A stretch of DNA of 64,000 nucleotides from Thermoanaerobacter sp. (GTDB taxonomy: Bacteria; Bacillota; Thermoanaerobacteria; Thermoanaerobacterales; Thermoanaerobacteraceae): contig JADBKJ010000019.1 in the NCBI GenBank assembly GCA_014896455.1, positions 57,955-121,954 on the forward strand. The letters run 5' to 3'. A model generated the notes under the pieces. It made no database searches and had not been told where the DNA came from. It saw nothing but the letters and a program-made list of their open reading frames with translations. The translations under genes and the position numbers were made by a program. Shown here in pieces: positions 25,157 through 36,421 of this stretch. Every line of letters starts with the position of its first letter. Position 1 is the stretch's first letter.

Positions 25157-26344
25157 GTGGACATAAACAATATTAAAATGGTGGGAGTAGATAAGGATAC
25201 CCCTTTAGAAATAAGAGAAAAAGTTTCTTTTAAAGATATTGGAGAGGCATTAATAAAATTAAAAGAGTTGGGACTGGAGGAGGTTGTAATACTTTCCACC
25301 TGTCACAGAAGTGAAATTTACTTCTATTCACAAAAAATATCCACGGATGAAGTAAAAGATTTTTTCATAAATTACTTTGGCTTAAAAGAAGATTTCATGA
25401 AATATTTAAGGCAAATTTACGGACTTGATGCAGTGGAACATATTTTTAGAGTTGCCTGTGGACTTGAATCTATGGTAGTAGGTGAAGACCAAATATTGTC
25501 ACAGGTGAAGGAAGCTATAGATACCGCACAGACTTTCAACTCTTCCGGAAAGATACTTTTTAAACTCTTTAGAGATGCAGTAACTCTTGGGAAAAAAGCT
25601 CGTACAGATACGGGTATAAAAGCTATGGCTTTGTCTATAAGCTATATTGCAGTTAAATTTGTTCAAGAAGTATTTGAGGATATAAAAGGCAAAAAGGCTT
25701 TTGTGATAGGTCTTGGCGAGATGGGGCAAAATGCTATGAAAAATCTCATAGATAAGGGTGCTGATGTATTTGTTACAAACAGGACTTTTTCAAAAGCTAT
25801 CCAATTAAAGGAGCAAATTCCAAAGATACATGTTGTGCCTTATGAACAAAAATATCTTTACATTGCCAGTAGTGATATTGTAATAAGTGCCACAAATGCT
25901 CCTCATTATACGATAAGTTATGAAAAGTTTAAAGAAGTTTACAATGGTAGAAAAATTTGCATGGTAGATATAGCTCTTCCTAGGGATATAGACCCAAGAA
26001 TAGGACAAATAGAAGGGGTAAGTCTTTATACTATTGACGACTTAAAAAAGACAGCGGAGGAAAACAAAAAAGAGAGGCTTTTACTCATTCCCGTTATTGA
26101 AAAAATGGTGAAAGAGGAAGTGGATAAATTTGAAGAATGGTACAAAACACTTGAAATAGAGCCTTATATAAAAGAAGTAAGCAGATATGCCAATGAAGTT
26201 TGTAACACAGAATTCCAAAGAATTGTAAATAAATTGACTGGCGTCTCTGAAAAAGACAAGGAAAATATAAAAATCGCTTTAAAAAGAGTTGCAAATAAAA
26301 TGGCTAATAAAATGATAACGTACCTTAAAGAAAACGCCTATTAG
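25157..26344 (+). CDS. hemA: Glutamyl-tRNA reductase
   Basis: HemA reduces glutamyl-tRNA to glutamate-1-semialdehyde with NADPH, the first committed step of tetrapyrrole synthesis. The catalytic cysteine motif VILSTCHRSEIYF, the substrate-binding GLESMVVGEDQILSQVKEA and the Rossmann block KKAFVIGLGEMGQNAMKNL are present, followed by a helical dimerisation domain. GTG start with GAGGTGA six bases upstream. The order hemA-hemC-cobA/hemD-hemB-sirC-hemL supplies uroporphyrinogen III and sirohydrochlorin. No haem-specific late genes are seen here. Confidence 0.96.
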   Translation: MDINNIKMVGVDKDTPLEIREKVSFKDIGEALIKLKELGLEEVVILSTCHRSEIYFYSQKISTDEVKDFFINYFGLKEDFMKYLRQIYGLDAVEHIFRVACGLESMVVGEDQILSQVKEAIDTAQTFNSSGKILFKLFRDAVTLGKKARTDTGIKAMALSISYIAVKFVQEVFEDIKGKKAFVIGLGEMGQNAMKNLIDKGADVFVTNRTFSKAIQLKEQIPKIHVVPYEQKYLYIASSDIVISATNAPHYTISYEKFKEVYNGRKICMVDIALPRDIDPRIGQIEGVSLYTIDDLKKTAEENKKERLLLIPVIEKMVKEEVDKFEEWYKTLEIEPYIKEVSRYANEVCNTEFQRIVNKLTGVSEKDKENIKIALKRVANKMANKMITYLKENAY

Positions 26345-26359
26345 AATCTGGAGGTAAAG

Positions 26360-27259
26360 ATGAAAAAAGTTATAAAAGTCGGCACAAGGTCAAGTGAATT
26401 GGCTTTAGTGCAAACTCAAATGGTTATAAATGAAATAAAAAAGTTTAGGCAGGATTTTGAATTTGAAATAGTAAAGATAACCACGCAAGGGGATGCATTA
26501 ATTGACAAACCTGTTAGTGAAATAGGGGGAAAAGGGGTTTTTGTAAAAGAGATAGAAAGCGCATTGCTCAAAGGCGAAATTGACATGGCAGTACATAGTT
26601 TAAAGGACATGCCCTATGAAACACCTGAAGGGCTTAAACTCATGGCTGTTTTAAAAAGAGAAGATCCTCGGGATGTTTTTATTTCAAAAGATAGGACACA
26701 ATTTATGAATCTAAAAGAAGGGGCTAAAATTGGGACTAGCAGTTTAAGAAGACAGGTACAGCTTAAAGCTTTAAATCCAAATATACAGATTCTTCCAGTA
26801 AGAGGTAATGTGAGGACGAGACTCAAAAAAATGGAAGAACTAAACTTTGACGGCATTGTTTTGTCAGCGGCGGGTTTGCACAGGTTAGGATTGGAGAATA
26901 TTATTACTGAGTATTTCCCACCTGATGTAATTGTACCAGCACCTTGTCAGGGAATTCTTGCAGTAGAAATTGCAGAAAGTTTTGATAATATATTTCAAGA
27001 GTTTTATCCCTATATTGTTGATAGAAGAACATTTTTTGAGGCTTCTGTTGAAAGGGAACTTCTAAAAGCCTTTGGAGTTAATTGTAGACAGCCTTTTGGT
27101 GCCTATGCCCAATACAGAAAAGAGGAAGACGAAGAAAAGATAAACATAAAAGTTGTTTATCAAAAAGAGGATAAGCTTTTAAAAAGTGAAGTGACTGGCT
27201 TAATTGAAGAAACCGATAAAATGATAGAAAAGCTTATTGAAGAATTTGGAGGTATATGA
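26360..27259 (+). CDS. hemC: Porphobilinogen deaminase (hydroxymethylbilane synthase)
   Basis: HemC polymerises four porphobilinogen units into hydroxymethylbilane. The family motifs KVGTRSSELALVQTQMV, AVHSLKDMP, GTSSLRRQVQLKALNP, RGNVRTRLKKM and the dipyrromethane-anchoring Cys in GVNCRQPFGAYA are all present. The length of 299 residues is normal. It overlaps the next gene by four bases and follows hemA by 15, with GGAGG in between. Confidence 0.96.
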   Translation: MKKVIKVGTRSSELALVQTQMVINEIKKFRQDFEFEIVKITTQGDALIDKPVSEIGGKGVFVKEIESALLKGEIDMAVHSLKDMPYETPEGLKLMAVLKREDPRDVFISKDRTQFMNLKEGAKIGTSSLRRQVQLKALNPNIQILPVRGNVRTRLKKMEELNFDGIVLSAAGLHRLGLENIITEYFPPDVIVPAPCQGILAVEIAESFDNIFQEFYPYIVDRRTFFEASVERELLKAFGVNCRQPFGAYAQYRKEEDEEKINIKVVYQKEDKLLKSEVTGLIEETDKMIEKLIEEFGGI

Positions 27260-28752
27260 TGTCAGGGATTGTATATCTGATCGGAGCAGGACCTGGAGAT
27301 ATTGGGCTTTTAACATTGAGAGCAGTCGAACTAATAAAAAATGCAGATGTGCTGGTGTATGACAGGCTCATTAATGAAGATATTTTAAAAATGGCAAAAA
27401 AGGATGCAGAGCTTATTGATGTGGGAAAGTTTCCGGATAATCACAAAGTACCTCAAAGTAAAATAAACGAAATAATTGCGGAAAAGGCCCTTTCTGGCAA
27501 AAAAGTAGCCAGAATTAAAGGAGGAGACCCTTTTGTATTCGGAAGAGGTGGAGAAGAAGCCGAATACCTTTCAGAGAAAAGAATACCTTATGAGGTAGTG
27601 CCAGGCATAACATCTGCAGTGGCTGTCCTATCCTATGCAGGAATTCCTGTAACTCATAGAGATTTAAGCTCTTCATTTCACGTAATAACGGGTCATGAAT
27701 GGGAAGGGAAAGATAAAAACCTCGATTGGGAGGTCATATCAAAACTCGAGGGGACACTTGTATTTCTCATGGGGATAAAAAATATAGAAATAATTGTGCA
27801 AAAACTTCTCAATTACGGCAAAAATCCTCATACACCAGCAGCAGTAATAATGGAAGGCACTACTCCAAAGCAAAAAGTTGTAACTGGGAAACTCATTGAT
27901 ATTCCAAGTCTCGTCCGAAAAGAAGGAATAAAAAATCCGGGAGTTTTTGCTGTAGGAGATGTTGTGGCATTAAGGGATAGATTAAAATGGTACGAAAACA
28001 AAAAGCTTTTTGGAAAAAGGATTTTGCTTACAAGGACCTATGAACAGTCACAGCAGATGAAAAAAATTTTAAGTGAAAAGGGAGCAGATGTTGTTGTTTG
28101 TCCTACTATTAAAATTACGCCGTTTTTAGATAATATAGTAAAGTTTTTAGAAGAAATACATAAATTCGATTATGCTGTATTTACAAGTGTAAATGGGGTT
28201 TTAAGTTTTATTGAAGCTTGCCGGGAAAAAAGGTTTGATTTAAGAAATTTAAGTATTAAAGTAGTAGCGATAGGAAGTAAGACTGCGGAAGCTTTAGAAA
28301 ATATTTTTGTATATCCAGATATAATTCCTGAAGAGTACACTTCATACTCTTTGACAAAAGCACTTAAAAAACATGTTGAAGGAAAAAACATAGCACTTTT
28401 GACTTCTCAGATAGGTGGGGATATATTGATGGAAAGTTTAGGGAACTATGCTAACGTACAAAAAATTGTCGCATATAAAAATGAGCCAAATTATGAAATA
28501 AAGGAAAAGCTTATAAGTGAACTCTGCAAAGGAATAGATATTGCTGTATTTACAAGTTCCTCTACTTTTAATTATATGCATCAAGTAATAGGAGACGAAA
28601 TAGATTTCCTAAAAAACTCTAAAATAGCTGCAATAGGACCTGTAACAAAGAAAGCTATAGAGGATAAAGGATTTAATGTAGACATAATGCCAAGTGAATA
28701 CACAACGGAAAAACTTATTGAAGAAATATTAAAAAACTATCAAAACCAATAG
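27256..28752 (+). CDS. Uroporphyrinogen-III methyltransferase/synthase fusion (CobA-HemD)
   Basis: This is a two-domain enzyme. Residues 1-245 are the SUMT methyltransferase ([63 protein letters not shown]) that makes precorrin-2 from uroporphyrinogen III. Residues about 250-498 are the uroporphyrinogen-III synthase HemD ([42 protein letters not shown]). Such fusions are common in clostridia. With SirC downstream it can produce sirohydrochlorin, needed for sirohaem in AsrC; without cbi genes it no longer needs to serve corrin-ring synthesis. Confidence 0.95.
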   Translation: MMSGIVYLIGAGPGDIGLLTLRAVELIKNADVLVYDRLINEDILKMAKKDAELIDVGKFPDNHKVPQSKINEIIAEKALSGKKVARIKGGDPFVFGRGGEEAEYLSEKRIPYEVVPGITSAVAVLSYAGIPVTHRDLSSSFHVITGHEWEGKDKNLDWEVISKLEGTLVFLMGIKNIEIIVQKLLNYGKNPHTPAAVIMEGTTPKQKVVTGKLIDIPSLVRKEGIKNPGVFAVGDVVALRDRLKWYENKKLFGKRILLTRTYEQSQQMKKILSEKGADVVVCPTIKITPFLDNIVKFLEEIHKFDYAVFTSVNGVLSFIEACREKRFDLRNLSIKVVAIGSKTAEALENIFVYPDIIPEEYTSYSLTKALKKHVEGKNIALLTSQIGGDILMESLGNYANVQKIVAYKNEPNYEIKEKLISELCKGIDIAVFTSSSTFNYMHQVIGDEIDFLKNSKIAAIGPVTKKAIEDKGFNVDIMPSEYTTEKLIEEILKNYQNQ

Positions 28753-28766
28753 AAAGAGGAGATAAG

Positions 28767-29741
28767 ATGGATTTGGTAAAAAGGCCAAGAAGGCTTAGGA
28801 TGAACAGCACTTTAAGGGATATGATAAGAGAAACTTCTTTAGATGTAGGTGACCTTATATATCCTCTTTTTGTTGTGCCAGGAGATAATATAAAAGAAGA
28901 GATAGATTCAATGCCGGGTGTTTACCATTTTTCTATAGATTTGCTTATAGAAGAAGTTAAAGAAGTGCGTGACCTTGGAATTCCTGCTATTTTACTTTTT
29001 GGTGTGCCTTCATATAAAGATGAATTGGGGTCAGAGGCTTACAGCGAGGAAGGTATCCTTCAAAAAGCCGTAAGAGAAATAAAAGAAAAAGTGCCAGAAA
29101 TTGTGGTAATAACAGATGTATGTATGTGTGGGTATACAATTCATGGACACTGTGGCATTGTTGAAAACGGCCAAGTTCTAAATGACAAAACAGTGGACTA
29201 CATTGCTAAAATAGCCTTGTCCCATGTTGAGGCAGGGGCGGATATTGTAGCGCCTTCTGACATGATGGATGGGAGAGTAGCTGCCATAAGAAAGCTTTTA
29301 GATAGTAAAGGATTTGTAAATACACCTATTATGGCTTACAGTGCTAAATACGCTTCCTCTTTTTATGGACCTTTTAGAGAAGCAGCAAATTCTTTCCCAC
29401 AATTTGGCGACAGAAAGTCTTATCAAATGGACTATGGAAACTCCAATGAAGCCTTAAGAGAAATAGCTCTTGACATTGAAGAAGGAGCAGATATTGTCAT
29501 GGTAAAGCCGGCACTTTCTTATCTTGATATTATAAGGCGGGTAAAGGATAATTTCAACATTCCTATTGCTGCTTATAATGTAAGTGGAGAATATTCAATG
29601 GTAAAGGCGGCAGCTAAGATGGGCTGGATTGATGAAAAATCAGTAGTCTTAGAAATACTCACTTCAATTAAAAGGGCAGGGGCAGACATAGTTATAACCT
29701 ACTTTGCAAAGGATGTTGCAAAATGGCTTATTACCCTATAA
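28767..29741 (+). CDS. hemB: Porphobilinogen synthase (delta-aminolevulinate dehydratase)
   Basis: HemB condenses two 5-aminolevulinate molecules. It has the N-terminal [18 protein letters not shown], the zinc-site cysteines in [14 protein letters not shown], both active-site lysines in [14 protein letters not shown] and [11 protein letters not shown], and the C-terminal helix. It is therefore a zinc-dependent form, which ties it loosely to the Znu transporter in the same window. AGAGGAG precedes the ATG. Its 3' end overlaps sirC by 19 bases. Confidence 0.96.
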   Translation: MDLVKRPRRLRMNSTLRDMIRETSLDVGDLIYPLFVVPGDNIKEEIDSMPGVYHFSIDLLIEEVKEVRDLGIPAILLFGVPSYKDELGSEAYSEEGILQKAVREIKEKVPEIVVITDVCMCGYTIHGHCGIVENGQVLNDKTVDYIAKIALSHVEAGADIVAPSDMMDGRVAAIRKLLDSKGFVNTPIMAYSAKYASSFYGPFREAANSFPQFGDRKSYQMDYGNSNEALREIALDIEEGADIVMVKPALSYLDIIRRVKDNFNIPIAAYNVSGEYSMVKAAAKMGWIDEKSVVLEILTSIKRAGADIVITYFAKDVAKWLITL

Positions 29742-30295
29742 TGCTTAATATAAAAAACAAAAAATGCCTTGTTGTAGGTGGTGGAAAAGTTGCTCTTAGA
29801 AAAATTTTATCTCTTGTTGAAGGAGAAGCTTTAGTTACTGCCATTTCTCCTTCTTTTGATGAAGGAATAATTGAGCTTGCAGCAAAAGAAAAAGTGGAAC
29901 TTATAAGGCGTGAGTATCAACAAGGGGATGTAAGGGGATTTTGTGTTGCGATTGCTGCTACAGATGATGAGAAGGTAAATAAACTTGTGGCGTCAGATGG
30001 AGAAAAATACAATGTGCTTGTAAATGTGGTTGATGATAAAGACCTTTCTTCTTTTATTGTACCTGCCATTGTAAAAAGGGGAGACTTAATTATTTCTATA
30101 TCTACAAGTGGCAAAAGTCCACTTCTTTCGAGAATGATAAAAGAAAAATTGGAGTCAATTTTCAATGATGACTATGAAAAACTATTACAAAAACTATATC
30201 AGAAGAGGATGGAATTAAAGGAAAAAGATTTTGCTGAAGAAGAGAAAATGGCTATTTACAGAGAAATTATTGAAAAAAGCGGGCTGTTAAAATAA
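29723..30295 (+). CDS. sirC: Precorrin-2 dehydrogenase/sirohydrochlorin ferrochelatase-type protein
   Basis: This 190-residue protein resembles Met8p and the N-terminal half of CysG. It has the NAD-binding motif [76 protein letters not shown] and a helical tail. It oxidises precorrin-2 to sirohydrochlorin; whether it also inserts iron cannot be told from sequence. The 19-base overlap with hemB suggests coupling. Its 3' end overlaps the convergent vapC gene by nine bases. It supports sirohaem supply for AsrC. Confidence 0.9.
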   Translation: MAYYPIMLNIKNKKCLVVGGGKVALRKILSLVEGEALVTAISPSFDEGIIELAAKEKVELIRREYQQGDVRGFCVAIAATDDEKVNKLVASDGEKYNVLVNVVDDKDLSSFIVPAIVKRGDLIISISTSGKSPLLSRMIKEKLESIFNDDYEKLLQKLYQKRMELKEKDFAEEEKMAIYREIIEKSGLLK

Positions 30296-30688
30296 TTCTA
30301 CCTTAAGCCTTGAGAAATGTTTTTTATCAAAAGTAAATACTTTTTTGTTTCCTGAATTTATTGCGTGGGTAGCTATATACGCATCAATAAAATCAACATT
30401 ATTTTCTTTATAGCTGTTTAGAGATAGAATTAATGTGTCCCGTTCTTCTGCTTCCACAGCTTCAGAACATATAAAGGTAATAAGCGTATCAGCTATTTGA
30501 TCCTTTGATATCTTGTAAAAAGACTCAAGTGTCCATACTACTTCTGCAATAGTGAGAGGAGATACGAGAAGTTTTAATTCTCTGTTGTCTGCTTTTTTCA
30601 TAATTTCATACGCTTTTGCATAAAATTCTTCATTGTCCTTTAAGAGGTATCTCAAAATGACATTGGCGTCAATCCATATTTTCTCCAT
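30287..30688 (-). CDS. vapC: PIN-domain toxin (VapC family)
   Basis: This 133-residue PIN-domain ribonuclease is likely the toxin of a VapBC pair. Acidic active-site residues are visible in IWIDANVILRYLL, IAEVVWTLE, NVDFIDAYIATHA and FTFDKKHF. It overlaps the antitoxin gene by 20 bases, typical of such pairs, and converges on sirC with a nine-base overlap. The module is inserted in the tetrapyrrole gene run between sirC and hemL. Confidence 0.88.
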   Translation of the reverse strand: MEKIWIDANVILRYLLKDNEEFYAKAYEIMKKADNRELKLLVSPLTIAEVVWTLESFYKISKDQIADTLITFICSEAVEAEERDTLILSLNSYKENNVDFIDAYIATHAINSGNKKVFTFDKKHFSRLKVELF

Positions 30689-30953
30689 TGTTATTTCTCC
30701 TTACTCTTTTATTTACCCAAATTTCTTTTGTATTTTCTGTTTCTTCATCAATGCTTTTGAATTTTACTTGAGATTTTAACGTTCCACCTAATTGTGAAAG
30801 CTTTTTCTTTTTTATTAATTTCAACACTATTTCTTTGTTGTCTTGTACTATGAAGATGACGTTATCTCCTATATCAGCGCCAATTGCTTTTCTGATTTCT
30901 GCAGGCAATTGAATTTGCCCTTTGCCTGTAATTGTAGACGTAGCATGTATCAT
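30669..30953 (-). CDS. vapB: AbrB/SpoVT-type antitoxin (VapB)
   Basis: This 94-residue protein has an N-terminal swapped-hairpin AbrB domain (STITGKGQIQLPAEIRKAIGADIGDNVIFIVQDN) and a charged C-terminal tail that would wrap the toxin. It is encoded upstream of the PIN-domain gene and overlaps it. VapB antitoxins neutralise VapC and repress their own promoter. GGAGG precedes the ATG at 30953. Confidence 0.88.
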   Translation of the reverse strand: MIHATSTITGKGQIQLPAEIRKAIGADIGDNVIFIVQDNKEIVLKLIKKKKLSQLGGTLKSQVKFKSIDEETENTKEIWVNKRVRRNNNGENMD

Positions 30954-31075
30954 TTTTTCACCTCCACATATCTTTTATTTAGATTATAATACATGATTTA
31001 TTATTTTTCAATTACTTATGATTTATTCATGAAATTTAAACAGAGAATGATAAAAATTTAGTAAGAGGTGATTCT

Positions 31076-32377
31076 GTGAAAACTGATAAATCGCAAAAGC
31101 TTTTTGAAAAGGCTAAAAAACTTATGCCGGGTGGTGTCAATAGCCCTGTAAGGGCTTTTAAATCAGTAGGAGCTACCCCTGTTTTTATAAAAAAGGGGCA
31201 AGGAAGTCATATTTGGGATGAAGATGGCAATGAATACATAGACTATGTTCTTTCATGGGGACCGCTGATACTTGGGCATTCACATCCACAGGTTGTAGAA
31301 GCTATTAAAAAGCAGGCACAACTTGGGACCAGTTTTGGAGCCTGCACAGAGTTAGAAGTTAAGATGGCAGAAAAAGTAATTGAGGCTGTGCCATCTGTAG
31401 AAGTTGTCAGAATGGTAAATTCAGGCACAGAAGCCACTATGAGTGCTATAAGATTGGCAAGGGGATATACGGGCAGAGACATCATTGTAAAATTTGAAGG
31501 ATGTTATCACGGACATTCTGACAGCCTGCTTATAAAAGCAGGCTCAGGAGCACTTACTTTTGGAATGCCTGATTCAAAGGGTGTGACAAAAGAGGTAGCA
31601 AAGAACACAATTATAGCGAGATACAATGACATCAAAATGATAGAAGATATTTTTAAAGTTTATGGCGAAAATATCGCTGGTGTCATTGTAGAACCTGTTG
31701 CAGGAAACATGGGTACTGTTTTGCCTGATGAAGAGTTTTTAAAGGGATTGAGAGAGATTACTACAAAGTATAAATCACTTTTAATTTTTGATGAAGTGAT
31801 GACAGGTTTTAGAGTGTCTTATTCAGGGGCACAAGGACTTTACAACATTATGCCTGATATTACTACGCTTGGTAAAATTATTGGTGGAGGTCTTCCTGTT
31901 GGTGCCTATGGAGGAAGAGAAGAGATTATGAGGTTGGTTTCACCTGACGGGCCTGTGTACCAAGCAGGGACTTTGTCTGGTAACCCTCTTGCAATGGCAG
32001 CAGGCTTTGAGACTTTAAAAATTTTATCTGAGGATCCGACCCTTTATGAAGAATTAGATAAAAAAGCAGAAAAACTATGTAATGGGTTAAAAGAGAGCAT
32101 GGTTCAAAATGGAATTGATGTTACAATAAATAGAATAGGCAGCATGATGTGTATGTTTTTTAATAAAGAAGGTGTGCATGATTATGATTCTGCACTAAAA
32201 TCAGATACTACTTTATATGCTAAATATTTTAGAGAGATGCTTAAAAGGGGAATATACATGCCGCCTTCACAATTTGAAACCTTCTTTTTGTCAACTGCTC
32301 ATACAGATGAAGACATTGAAAAAACGATTGAAACAAGTTTTGAAGTGGCGAAAATTATAAGCCAGCAATTAGAATAA
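31076..32377 (+). CDS. hemL: Glutamate-1-semialdehyde 2,1-aminomutase
   Basis: HemL converts glutamate-1-semialdehyde to 5-aminolevulinate with PLP or PMP, acting right after HemA. The motifs [55 protein letters not shown] and [15 protein letters not shown] (PLP lysine) are intact. The length is 433 residues. The start is GTG, with AAGAGGTG upstream. It sits after the vapBC insertion and probably belonged to the hemA-sirC run originally. Confidence 0.96.
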   Translation: MKTDKSQKLFEKAKKLMPGGVNSPVRAFKSVGATPVFIKKGQGSHIWDEDGNEYIDYVLSWGPLILGHSHPQVVEAIKKQAQLGTSFGACTELEVKMAEKVIEAVPSVEVVRMVNSGTEATMSAIRLARGYTGRDIIVKFEGCYHGHSDSLLIKAGSGALTFGMPDSKGVTKEVAKNTIIARYNDIKMIEDIFKVYGENIAGVIVEPVAGNMGTVLPDEEFLKGLREITTKYKSLLIFDEVMTGFRVSYSGAQGLYNIMPDITTLGKIIGGGLPVGAYGGREEIMRLVSPDGPVYQAGTLSGNPLAMAAGFETLKILSEDPTLYEELDKKAEKLCNGLKESMVQNGIDVTINRIGSMMCMFFNKEGVHDYDSALKSDTTLYAKYFREMLKRGIYMPPSQFETFFLSTAHTDEDIEKTIETSFEVAKIISQQLE

Positions 32378-32472
32378 AGGCACCTTTGCATTTATTGACA
32401 ACTATTTACATTTAATAACAAGCAGATACAGGTGCTTAATTTTGCAATCAAATTGGAGTAAAAGGGAAACAG

Positions 32473-32670
32473 GTTATGTTCCAAAGAGACAAAACTAAGC
32501 TCGGCCTTCAGGTTCCGGCAGGGTACCCCGTCAGGCGACATCCTTGTCTTAGTGCCCGCCTCCGCCATCCTTGGCTTCGGCCCTGCCTCCATCCTTGGTC
32601 TTGCTAAGTTTTGTTGTCGCACCGATTGCAAAATATCTCCTTTTAATATTTTTTAACTTTGTCAACAAAC
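32473..32670. repeat. Dispersed palindromic repeat, second copy (left end truncated)
   Basis: The core and right arm resemble the repeat at 371-740: ATGTTCCAAAGAGACAAAAC, the GGTTCCGGCAGGGTACC region, GGCTTCGGCCCTGCCTCCA, GCACCGATTGCAAAATATCT and AACTTTGTCAACAAACTG. The right end here preserves the sequence that forms the left end of copy 1 in inverse orientation, which confirms that the element is palindromic. There is no tandem duplication. A hairpin follows at once, as in copy 1. The hemL-slipin gap contains nothing else recognisable. Confidence 0.78.
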
Positions 32671-32672
32671 TG

Positions 32673-32696
32673 AAGCTGCTGAAAACTCAGCAGCTT
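32673..32696. terminator. Hairpin between hemL and slipin
   Basis: A perfect 10-bp stem (AAGCTGCTGA / TCAGCAGCTT) with a four-base loop lies just beyond the dispersed repeat, between convergent hemL and slipin genes. It lacks a clear T-run, so it is called a probable terminator on position alone. Confidence 0.5.
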
Positions 32697-32700
32697 AAAA

Positions 32701-33474
32701 CTATTCATTTTTACTTTCTTTTTGTCCTTGAGGGAAAAATTGCTGAAAAATATCTAAAGACATTGGGAAAACTACTATGTTTGACCTGTCATTAGCTATT
32801 TCTCTTAAAGTTTGAAGATACCTAAGTTGCAGAGAAACGGGTTGCGAGGCTATGATGCGGGCAGCTTCAGCAAGTTTTGCCGCTGCTTGATATTCTCCAT
32901 CAGCATTTATAATTTTAGCACGGCGTTCCCTTTCTGCTTCTGCTTGTGCTGCCATAGCCCTTTGCATGCTTTGTGGTAGTTCTACATCCCTTATTTCCAC
33001 AAGATTCACTTTTACTCCCCATGGCTCTGTTCCCTCATCTATAATCTCGCGAAGCCTCTTGTTTATTTCTTCTCTGTGAGATAATAATTCGTCTAAGTCA
33101 GACTGACCTAAAACGCTTCTTAGTGTAGTTTGTGCCAGCTGAGATGTTGCTCTTATGTGGTCTAAAACTTTTATAACAGCGTTGGCAGGGTCTATTACTC
33201 TGAAGTATACTACTGCATTTACTTTAACAGTAACGTTGTCTCTTGTAATTGCCTCTTGTGTTGGTACTTCCATTGTTATGACTCTCAAATCTACTTTTTG
33301 CATTCTCTCTATTATAGGAATCAAGAAAAATATTCCTGGTCCTCTTACACCTACATAGCGCCCGAGACGGAAAATTACACCCCTTTCGTATTCCTGTACT
33401 ATTCTAATGGATGCGGAAATTAAACTTATAAGGATTATTAATAAGGTGAATAGAAATGCAAAACTCTCAATCAT
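32701..33474 (-). CDS. Slipin (SPFH/stomatin-family membrane protein)
   Basis: An N-terminal membrane helix ([21 protein letters not shown]) is followed by an SPFH/band-7 domain: [62 protein letters not shown] and [30 protein letters not shown] coiled region rich in [21 protein letters not shown] forms the oligomer. Slipins pair with NfeD proteins in membrane microdomains; the nfeD gene is directly upstream, overlapping by eight bases. The protease domain of NfeD is thought to clip the slipin C-terminus in archaeal examples. Confidence 0.93.
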   Translation of the reverse strand: MIESFAFLFTLLIILISLISASIRIVQEYERGVIFRLGRYVGVRGPGIFFLIPIIERMQKVDLRVITMEVPTQEAITRDNVTVKVNAVVYFRVIDPANAVIKVLDHIRATSQLAQTTLRSVLGQSDLDELLSHREEINKRLREIIDEGTEPWGVKVNLVEIRDVELPQSMQRAMAAQAEAERERRAKIINADGEYQAAAKLAEAARIIASQPVSLQLRYLQTLREIANDRSNIVVFPMSLDIFQQFFPQGQKESKNE

Positions 33475-34795
33475 TTTTTTTACTGCCTCCCTCTTTTATT
33501 TTTTCGACTTTAACTGTCAAACCCTCTACTGCTGTAATGACCACCTTTTCGCCTTTTGCAATATACTCTTTAGATTCTGCCTGCCACCTTTCTCCTTCTA
33601 CCAAGACTATGCCATTTGGATTAATATCACTTAATGCAATACCTATTTCACCAATTAGACCTTCTACTCCTGTGACTACTTTTCTCTTTTGTGCTTTTAT
33701 AACAGCAGCTAAGAGGAAAGAAACAAAAGCTGCCATGAAAAAGGCTGTTGCGAAAACTACTCCTTTGTTTATAGTGAGTCCCATTTGGTTTCCACTAAAT
33801 AACATTAAAGATCCAAGTACGAAGGAAGTTATACCTCCCACTGCTAAAATTCCATGGCTTACCACAAAGGCCTCAGATGCCAAAAGCACAAGTCCTAATA
33901 TGACAAGAAGCATCCCACTTAATTGAGCATTTAATGTTCCAAGTGTGTAGAGACCTAAAAGTAAGCTTATTCCTCCTGCCACACCGGGAAAGATAGCCCC
34001 AGGATGGTAAAGCTCCAATACAATGCCCAAGATACCAGCGCTCATGAGAAGATAAGCAATATTTGGATCGCTTATTGCAAATAAGAACTTTTGAACCGAT
34101 GTCATTGGGTAGTACTTGATAGGTCCATCAGTTTTTAAGGTGATCGTCGTTCCGTCAAAGTTTTTTACTGTTTTCCCGTTTATTTTTTTCAAAAGGTCGT
34201 TTAAGTTATTTGCCCTTAAGTCTATGAGGTTTGCGTTTAAGGCTTCAGTGTCAGTGAAGGACCTACTCTCTACGACTGCCATTTCAGCATTTTTGGGGTC
34301 TCTCCCTCTGTTTTCTGCGATGCTTCTTATCCAGGCAGCAGCGTCATGAGTGAGTTTTTGCCTTTGTACATCTGATAAAGCAGAGTCGTCTTCCATTGAC
34401 ACAGGATGGGCGGCGCCTATTCTACTGCCAGGAGCCATTGCAGCGACATTTGCTGAAAGTGTTATGAAAGTACCAGCAGAGCCCGCCCAAGCTCCTGCGG
34501 GGGAGACATATACTACCACAGGAATATGAGAATTTAGTATTTTTGTGACGATTTTTTGAGTAGTAGAATACAAACCGCCAGGAGTAGAAAGTTCTATGAC
34601 TATACAACTTGCACCATTTTTTTCTGCTTCCTGAAGACCGCTTTCGATGTAATCTGCGACAACTGGTACAATAGGGCCATCAATGGATAGTACATAAATG
34701 GGGCTTTGAGTCGGAGCCGCTTTTAAAGAAGAAAGTGGCAGTATGACAAAAATTAACAAGATTATAAATAGTAAAATTTTCTTTAAGTTAAACAC
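33467..34795 (-). CDS. NfeD family protein with ClpP-like serine protease domain
   Basis: This is the long form of NfeD. A signal/membrane segment is followed by a ClpP-type protease domain ([52 protein letters not shown] with the nucleophile Ser, HPVS), four or five membrane helices, and a C-terminal OB-fold NfeD domain ([28 protein letters not shown]). GTG 34795 follows AAAGGGGG by eight bases, so a longer in-frame start at 34888 is rejected. It is coupled to the slipin gene and probably processes or anchors it. Confidence 0.92.
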   Translation of the reverse strand: MFNLKKILLFIILLIFVILPLSSLKAAPTQSPIYVLSIDGPIVPVVADYIESGLQEAEKNGASCIVIELSTPGGLYSTTQKIVTKILNSHIPVVVYVSPAGAWAGSAGTFITLSANVAAMAPGSRIGAAHPVSMEDDSALSDVQRQKLTHDAAAWIRSIAENRGRDPKNAEMAVVESRSFTDTEALNANLIDLRANNLNDLLKKINGKTVKNFDGTTITLKTDGPIKYYPMTSVQKFLFAISDPNIAYLLMSAGILGIVLELYHPGAIFPGVAGGISLLLGLYTLGTLNAQLSGMLLVILGLVLLASEAFVVSHGILAVGGITSFVLGSLMLFSGNQMGLTINKGVVFATAFFMAAFVSFLLAAVIKAQKRKVVTGVEGLIGEIGIALSDINPNGIVLVEGERWQAESKEYIAKGEKVVITAVEGLTVKVEKIKEGGSKKND

Positions 34796-34885
34796 TTTTT
34801 GTTCCCCCTTTAATAACATTTTAACATAACTGAAAAATTTTATATAGTATTTTATGTGATTGACAGAAATTTTTTTAAAAACAGA

Positions 34886-34925
34886 CAAAGGGGACGGTTC
34901 CTTTTATCTGAGGACCGTCCCTTTT
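34886..34925 (-). terminator. Terminator after icd
   Basis: Near-perfect inverted sequences (GGGGACGGTTCC / GGACCGTCCC) with flanking A- and T-runs lie between icd and nfeD. On the minus strand the hairpin is followed by TTTGTCTGTTTTT, so it should end icd transcription. Confidence 0.75.
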
Positions 34926-34932
34926 CATGTAT

Positions 34933-36144
34933 TTACAGAATTTCTTCTAATGTTTTTTTAATTTCAATGAGGAAAGTTTCTGTATTTACAACAGTTTTAT
35001 TTGGCAAGTTAGAAAGCATAGCTAAGTCTTTTGTCATTATGCCCTTTTCAATTGTCTGAAGGGATGCTTTTTCAAGTTTATCTGCGAAGTTTACAAGGTC
35101 TTCTATTCCGTCGAGTTCTCCTCTCTTTTTCAAAGCACCTGTCCATGCGAAAATTGTAGCAATAGAATTTGTAGAAGTTTCTTCTCCTTTAAGGTATTTA
35201 TAATAATGCCTTGTAACTGTTCCATGAGCTGCTTCAAATTCGTATTTGCCATCAGGAGATACCAGCACAGAAGTCATCATGGCGAGGCTTCCAAATGCTG
35301 TTGCTACCATATCTGACATCACATCGCCGTCATAATTTTTGCATGCCCAAATCATTCCGCCTTCAGACCTCAGTACACGGGCTACTGCATCGTCAATAAG
35401 AGTGTAGAAATATTCAATTCCTGCTTCTTCAAATTTTTCTTTATATTCATTTTCATATATTTCCTGGAATATGTCTTTAAATCTGTGGTCATATATTTTT
35501 GATATGGTGTCTTTGGTCGCAAACCACAAATCCTGCTTGGTGTCTAAGGCATAGTTAAAACATGCTCTTGCAAAACTCTTTATTGATTTATCAGTGTTGT
35601 GCATGCCGAGGATAACTCCAGGACCTTCAAATTCATGTATTGTCTGCTTTGACACTTCACCACTTTTTGATACGAAAACAAGTTCTGCTTTTCCTTTATT
35701 TTCGACTCTGTATTCCATATCTTTATAAATGTCTCCATAGGCATGCCTTGCAATTGTGATGGGCTTTTTCCATGTTTTTACGAGAGGTTTGATACTTTCT
35801 ACAATAATAGGTGTGCGAAAAACTGTTCCGTCAAGTATTGCTCTGATTGTACCATTAGGGCTTTTCCACATTTTTTTAAGATTGTATTCTTCAACTCTCT
35901 GGGCATTGGGAGTAATTGTTGCACATTTTACACCGACACCATATTTTTTGATGGCATATGCCGCATCAACTGTGACCTGGTCTTCTGTTTCGTCTCTGCT
36001 TTTAATTCCAAGGTCATAATATTCCGTTTTAAGGTCTATATAGGGCTCTAAGAGTATTTCTTTTATTAATTTCCATATGATTCTTGTCATTTCGTCCCCG
36101 TCCATTTCAACTAAGGGAACCTTCATTTGAATTTTATCAACCAT
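34933..36144 (-). CDS. icd: Isocitrate dehydrogenase (NADP-dependent, homodimeric type II)
   Basis: The enzyme decarboxylates isocitrate to 2-oxoglutarate. It begins with [20 protein letters not shown] and shows the eukaryote-like subfamily sequences [41 protein letters not shown], the substrate arginines in this block, and [34 protein letters not shown], whose arginine/histidine pair indicates NADP. It is 403 residues long. The ATG follows AAAGGAGAG. It is monocistronic between a terminator and the divergent lysine locus. Confidence 0.95.
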   Translation of the reverse strand: MVDKIQMKVPLVEMDGDEMTRIIWKLIKEILLEPYIDLKTEYYDLGIKSRDETEDQVTVDAAYAIKKYGVGVKCATITPNAQRVEEYNLKKMWKSPNGTIRAILDGTVFRTPIIVESIKPLVKTWKKPITIARHAYGDIYKDMEYRVENKGKAELVFVSKSGEVSKQTIHEFEGPGVILGMHNTDKSIKSFARACFNYALDTKQDLWFATKDTISKIYDHRFKDIFQEIYENEYKEKFEEAGIEYFYTLIDDAVARVLRSEGGMIWACKNYDGDVMSDMVATAFGSLAMMTSVLVSPDGKYEFEAAHGTVTRHYYKYLKGEETSTNSIATIFAWTGALKKRGELDGIEDLVNFADKLEKASLQTIEKGIMTKDLAMLSNLPNKTVVNTETFLIEIKKTLEEIL

Positions 36145-36421
36145 TTATTTCTCTCCTTTGTCTAAAATATAACAAAAACTTCGAAAATTTATCAATACAA
36201 ATTGATAAAGCATAACTTGAATAATATTATATAGGATAAGTCATATTTTCGCAACAAAAAGATTATTTTATTCTTTTTGTTTCAAATTCCATAAATTTGA
36301 TTTTAAATATTGTATAATATTTTATAGAATTAATAAATTTTTAAAAATGTTTATGAAGCTTTATAGGGAACTTTTAGATTGAGAATGCCTCCGGGCCTTC
36401 TTTTTTATATTTAAAGGTTTA

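Noticed and set aside
33456..33926. A 156-codon frame antisense to nfeD
   Set aside because: It has low-complexity Ser/Thr/Pro composition typical of the reverse of a membrane-protein gene, and no ribosome binding site.
36381..36412. GCCTCCGGGCC followed by a T-run as a terminator
   Set aside because: The potential stem is too short and imperfect, and no gene on the plus strand ends nearby.
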